From JAOZTV01 sp965371805 (GTDB lineage: Bacteria > Acidobacteriota > Aminicenantia > UBA2199): 18,983 nucleotides of DNA. The stretch covers positions 1-18,983 of the forward strand of contig CBDUZW010000084.1 of the NCBI GenBank assembly GCA_965371805.1, in the 5' to 3' direction. The notes beneath the pieces are model-generated. The model saw nothing but the letters and a program-made list of their open reading frames with translations. It did not search any database and had not been told where the DNA came from. The translations under genes and the position numbers were made by a program. This document shows, one piece after another, positions 15,965-18,983 of this stretch. Position 1 is the first letter of the stretch, and each line of letters opens with the position of its first letter.

Positions 15965-16789
15965 TAATCTACCAAGAACAATTCTGCCTATTCCACTATA
16001 GTCAGAGATAATATTGATATCTGTAAAATTATTATCCTTAAAAATTTCAGGTACAGACTTACTTTGATCATATCCTATTTCAATAAGAAGATAACCACTT
16101 TTTTTTAAATGTTTAGCAGATCCTGCTACAATTTTTTCTATTATTTCAGTTCCCTCTTCACCACCAACAAGTGCCATTTTGGGTTCATATTTTTTCACCC
16201 TGTCGTCAAGTCCATTCCAATCTTTCTCTGAAATATATGGAGGATTTGAAACAACAACATCAAAAAGCATATCGTCTTCGGGAGGAAATAAATCTCCTTT
16301 GATAATCTTGATTCTATCAGTTAAATGATGGTGGTTTATGTTTCTTTTTAATATGGGAAGCGCTTTTGTAGATTTTTCAAGAGCAACGACAGGACAATCG
16401 GAATTGTTTGCAATAGCAATTGATATTGCCCCGCTTCCAGCACCAATATCGAGAACAATTGAACTTTTATCTAAGAGTTTCAATGTTTGTTCGACAAGGA
16501 TTTCTGTTTCAGGACGTGGAATTAAAACTCCTTCTTTTACGTAGAGTGGCAAAGAATAAAACTCGGTCTCTTTAATAATATATTGAACAGGTTCACCATT
16601 ATTAAGTCTATTAAAATATCGGTAGAATTTTTGCAAACCGGATTTATCAGTTATTAGCTGATTTTTATTTATCCAAAAACTCTCCTTAGAAAAGGAAAAT
16701 GATCTTTGGATTAGTATTTGAATATCTAATGGATTATTTTGTCCTGAAAGTCGTTTTATTGAGTTTTCTAATAGATCTTGATATCGCAC
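15962..16789 (-). CDS. prmC: Peptide chain release factor N5-glutamine methyltransferase
   Basis: PrmC (HemK) methylates the glutamine of the GGQ motif in release factors with SAM, increasing termination efficiency. The 275-residue product has an N-terminal helical domain, the PRPETE segment (91-96), the SAM motif DIGAGSG (114-120) and the catalytic NPPY (182-185). The start is GTG at 16789, overlapping the TAG stop of prfA by one base (TAGTG), so re-initiation from prfA translation is likely; only a weak purine stretch precedes it. The stop codon TAG is unusual: its TA belongs to the target duplication and its G to the end of the palindromic element. The C-terminus (GIGRIVLGRL) looks complete, so the insertion did not shorten the protein. 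Confidence 0.95.
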   Translation of the reverse strand: MRYQDLLENSIKRLSGQNNPLDIQILIQRSFSFSKESFWINKNQLITDKSGLQKFYRYFNRLNNGEPVQYIIKETEFYSLPLYVKEGVLIPRPETEILVEQTLKLLDKSSIVLDIGAGSGAISIAIANNSDCPVVALEKSTKALPILKRNINHHHLTDRIKIIKGDLFPPEDDMLFDVVVSNPPYISEKDWNGLDDRVKKYEPKMALVGGEEGTEIIEKIVAGSAKHLKKSGYLLIEIGYDQSKSVPEIFKDNNFTDINIISDYSGIGRIVLGRL

Positions 16790-17892
16790 TAAGATAAAAT
16801 TTCTTTTAATTTATTATTTATAAGTATTTTGGTAAAATAATCTGTTAACATCCTTACCAGTTCATCCAGGCTACCATCAAGAACTGTCTCAGTATTAAAA
16901 TTTTTCTCACTAACTCTATGATCTGTAACCCTGCTTTGAGGAAAATTATAAGTTCTTATTTTTTCAGATCTATCCCCGGAGCCAACCTGCTCTCTTCTGG
17001 CAGAAGATTGATCATCTTTCTGTTTATTCTGTTCAAAATCATACAGTTTGGATTTAAGCATTTTCATTGCCTTATCCTTATTCTTATGTTGAGATGATTC
17101 ATCCTGACATGAAACTACTATACTTGAAGGAAAATGAGTAATTCTTACTGCAGATTCAGTTTTGTTTACATGCTGACCACCTGCTCCAGAAGCTCTATAT
17201 GTATCTATTCTTATATCCTTTGCATTAATCTCAACTTCAATATCATCTACTTCAGACATAACAGCAACTGTTACAGTTGAAGTGTGAATTCTTCCGCTTG
17301 ATTCAGTTACAGGGACTCTCTGAACCCTATGTACACCACTCTCATATTTAAGATACTTATTTGCTTTTTTTCCTTTTATATAGATTATTATCTCTTTTAT
17401 TCCACCGATAGCAGATAAATTAGTTGATACAATCTCTAACTTCCAGCCCTGCCTTTCAGCAACTCTGGTATACATTCTTAAAAGGTCAGATGCAAATAGA
17501 GAAGCTTCATTACCACCCGCACCAGCTCTTATTTCAAGAAAGACATTTCTGTTATCAGCAACCTCATCAGCGACCATAAGAACCTTTATTTCATTTTCTA
17601 TTTGAAGAAGTTTTTCATCAAGATCCCTTATCTCTTCTTCAGCCATTTCGATAAGTTCTTCTTCATCTGATATTTCTATTAGTTCAGCGGCATCATCTCT
17701 TTGATCAGAAACTTTTTTAAACTCGAGATATTTCTCATTTAGAGGACTTAATCTACTTAATTCTTTAGATAGCTCTTTAAACTCGTTTTTATTATTTACG
17801 ATATCCGGATTACTGAGCTTTGTGGAAATATCTTCATATTTCTGGTGTAATCCCTTTAAAAAAAAATAGAATCCCTCTTTTTTATCTGACAT
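16789..17892 (-). CDS. prfA: Peptide chain release factor 1
   Basis: RF1 recognises UAG and UAA in the ribosomal A site and triggers peptide release. The 367-residue length fits. The codon-recognition PxT tripeptide is PVT (194-196) in VQRVPVTESSGRIHTS, and RF2 would have SPF here. GGQ is at 238-240, the site methylated by PrmC. The N-terminal part (about 1-110) is the usual helical domain. The ATG at 17892 lies 21 bases after the rpmE stop in an A/T-only gap except for one G or C, without a Shine-Dalgarno sequence. No other start fits, so initiation may depend on coupling or on an unstructured leader. Stop is TAG, a codon that RF1 itself must read. prmC follows with a one-base overlap. Confidence 0.97.
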   Translation of the reverse strand: MSDKKEGFYFFLKGLHQKYEDISTKLSNPDIVNNKNEFKELSKELSRLSPLNEKYLEFKKVSDQRDDAAELIEISDEEELIEMAEEEIRDLDEKLLQIENEIKVLMVADEVADNRNVFLEIRAGAGGNEASLFASDLLRMYTRVAERQGWKLEIVSTNLSAIGGIKEIIIYIKGKKANKYLKYESGVHRVQRVPVTESSGRIHTSTVTVAVMSEVDDIEVEINAKDIRIDTYRASGAGGQHVNKTESAVRITHFPSSIVVSCQDESSQHKNKDKAMKMLKSKLYDFEQNKQKDDQSSARREQVGSGDRSEKIRTYNFPQSRVTDHRVSEKNFNTETVLDGSLDELVRMLTDYFTKILINNKLKEILS

Positions 17893-17913
17893 AAAAATTT
17901 TTTAACAAATAAA

Positions 17914-18126
17914 CTAAACTGTTTTTTCCTGATAACCGTATTTTTTCTTAAACTTTTCGATTCTTCCTTCAGTATCAAGGTACTTTTGTTTTCCTGTATA
18001 AAAAGGGTGACACTCTGAACATATTTCGATTTCTATATCTTTCTTTGTTGCCTTTGTTTTAAAGGTATTTCCACAAGCACAAAGAACAGCACATTCATGA
18101 TATTTTGGATGTATTTTACTTTTCAT
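17914..18126 (-). CDS. rpmE: Ribosomal protein bL31, zinc-binding form
   Basis: bL31 is a small protein of the large ribosomal subunit near the central protuberance, bridging to the 30S head. The 70-residue product starts MKSKIHPKYHEC and contains the zinc ribbon cysteines Cys16, Cys18, Cys36 and Cys39, then HPFYTGKQK. It is therefore the C+ (zinc-dependent) form, not the zinc-independent paralogue. ATG at 18126 has GGAGG eight bases upstream. It is the first gene of rpmE-prfA-prmC, with a consensus-like promoter. Stop is TAG. Confidence 0.96.
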   Translation of the reverse strand: MKSKIHPKYHECAVLCACGNTFKTKATKKDIEIEICSECHPFYTGKQKYLDTEGRIEKFKKKYGYQEKTV

Positions 18127-18149
18127 TATTTATTCCTCCGATAGAAGGA

Positions 18150-18178
18150 ATTTTATCAATTTTTTAGGCAAATGTCAA
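18150..18178 (-). promoter_or_regulatory. Promoter of rpmE-prfA-prmC
   Basis: On the minus strand TTGACA (18178-18173) is followed after 17 bases by TAAAAT (18155-18150). Transcription would begin near 18143, a few bases before the GGAGG ribosome site of rpmE. The promoter lies back to back with that of hypB. Confidence 0.75.
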
Positions 18179-18200
18179 TCTGGATTTTTATTAAAAAAAA

Positions 18201-18214
18201 TGAGATAATATTAG
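18201..18214 (+). promoter_or_regulatory. Extended -10 promoter of hypB, probably leaderless
   Basis: TGA followed by GATAAT (18204-18209) fits an extended -10. The ATG begins five bases later (18215), so the transcript should start at or near the start codon. No ribosome site precedes the gene. The -35 position (18181-18186, TGGATT) is a weak match. Confidence 0.5.
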
Positions 18215-18859
18215 ATGGAAAAAAAAGTAAATATTTCAGCATATTCAAACAATAATGAGGTAGCAGAAAGAAACAGAAAATTCTTTTATGATAATGGTAT
18301 TTTTACAACTAATATCATTGGTTCTCCAGGATGCGGCAAAACTTCTATAATGGAATATATGGCAATTAACTTTAAAGAGAGTTTTGCAGTGATCGTCGGG
18401 GATGTAAAAACAGCTCTGGATTCTAACAGAATCATTAAAGCCGGACATAAATACGCATATCCAATTGAAACAGGTGGCGGTTGTCATATTTCGCCTAACC
18501 AGATAAATCAGAAGCTTGATGTATTGGACAAGGAAATTGATTATCTTTTTATCGAAAATGTAGGAAACCTTGTATGTCCATCGTCCTTTGACATTGGTGA
18601 AAAATTTAAAATAGCCGTTCTCAGTATTCCGGAAGGAGATGAAAAAGTAAAAAAATATCCGGGTCTTTTTCTCAAAGCAAATGCAGTTATAATCAACAAA
18701 GTAGATCTGTTAAAACATATGGATTATGATATAGAACAGGTTAAAAAGGACTGTAAAATACACAATCCAAAAGTAAAAATATTTGAAACCTCAACAAAAA
18801 CCGGTGAAGGATTTGAAGATTTCTTCACTTTTCTAAGAGAACAAAGAAAGTATTTTTAA
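18215..18859 (+). CDS. hypB: Hydrogenase/urease nickel incorporation GTPase HypB
   Basis: HypB is a cytoplasmic SIMIBI-class GTPase that, with HypA, delivers nickel to the active site of [NiFe] hydrogenase and sometimes urease. The 214-residue product has the P-loop GSPGCGKT (36-43), the metal-site pair Cys90-His91 in GGGCHISP, Cys121 in ENVGNLVCP, the PEGDEKVKKYP segment (139-149) and NKVD (161-164). It lacks the N-terminal CXXCGC high-affinity nickel site and the His-rich tract of some homologues, so only the G-domain metal site remains. The ATG appears leaderless. No other hyp or hydrogenase gene is next to it in the window. UreG is the main alternative but lacks these Cys-His contexts. 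Confidence 0.92.
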   Translation: MEKKVNISAYSNNNEVAERNRKFFYDNGIFTTNIIGSPGCGKTSIMEYMAINFKESFAVIVGDVKTALDSNRIIKAGHKYAYPIETGGGCHISPNQINQKLDVLDKEIDYLFIENVGNLVCPSSFDIGEKFKIAVLSIPEGDEKVKKYPGLFLKANAVIINKVDLLKHMDYDIEQVKKDCKIHNPKVKIFETSTKTGEGFEDFFTFLREQRKYF

Positions 18860-18930
18860 TAGAATCAAAAATTAATATCCTTTAAAAACAGATACCAATA
18901 CTGCTTTATTAAACAGATAGGGCGTTTCGT

Positions 18931-18983
18931 GGAGGCTGTCTCAAAAGTCCAAACCTCCTTGAGTTATTTATGTTTAAAAATCA
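18931..18983. mobile_element. Possible terminal end of an insertion sequence, cut by the window edge
   Basis: GGAGGCTGTCTCAAAAGTCC (18931-18950) resembles terminal repeats of IS elements in AT-rich bacteria, as far as I remember them. GGAGG (18931-18935) also pairs with CCTCC (18954-18958), so a simple hairpin is an alternative. The other end and any transposase lie outside the window. Bases 18860-18930 hold no gene that I can see. Confidence 0.35.

Overview
The window is a gene-dense stretch of an AT-rich bacterial chromosome with 16 protein genes and no visible rRNA, tRNA or CRISPR. An outer-membrane-type bacterium is suggested by the two-PDZ RseP protease and the nucleotide-sugar genes of the WbpA/WbpB type. 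HypB points to a nickel enzyme such as a [NiFe] hydrogenase, so an anaerobic lifestyle is plausible. The long, animal-like UDP-glucose dehydrogenase and the EF-G C-terminus suggest a spirochaete- or FCB-like lineage, but the sequence alone does not fix the taxon.

Layout. Bases 95-649 (+) encode a small membrane methyltransferase of the isoprenylcysteine carboxyl methyltransferase type. Facing it on the minus strand are a secreted subtilisin-like protease (671-2398) and, upstream of that, a lipoprotein (2481-3443). A divergent intergenic region with three copies of a 10-mer leads to a plus-strand pair, UDP-glucose 6-dehydrogenase and glmS (3605-6818). These converge on a minus-strand pair, a WbpA-type UDP-GlcNAc dehydrogenase and a WbpB-like Gfo/Idh/MocA oxidoreductase (6902-9261). 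Bases 9324-13451 (-) hold the tightly overlapped operon uppS-cdsA-dxr-rseP. fusA (13667-15751, +) is divergent from it. rpmE-prfA-prmC (15962-18126, -) form a translation operon, and hypB (18215-18859, +) is divergent from that. The last 60 bases look like the start of an insertion sequence.

Functional logic. GlmS makes glucosamine-6-phosphate, the precursor of UDP-GlcNAc. The WbpA/WbpB-like pair would oxidise UDP-GlcNAc, and the other dehydrogenase makes UDP-glucuronate, so 3605-9261 is a nucleotide-sugar block for envelope or exopolysaccharide glycans. UppS and CdsA supply the lipid carrier and CDP-diacylglycerol, Dxr supplies isoprenoid precursors, and RseP does intramembrane proteolysis. 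PrfA is the substrate of PrmC, encoded next to it.

The most notable non-coding feature is a 165-bp near-perfect palindrome (15800-15964) with 18-bp terminal inverted repeats, flanked by TA. It reads as a non-autonomous mobile element inserted exactly in the stop codon of prmC. It appears to have converted TAA to TAG and separated prmC from its intrinsic terminator. A second notable pattern is that three genes (95, 13451, 18215) have a -10 box only 5-8 bases before the ATG and no Shine-Dalgarno sequence, so they are probably leaderless. I did not find an obvious new defence or biosynthetic system.
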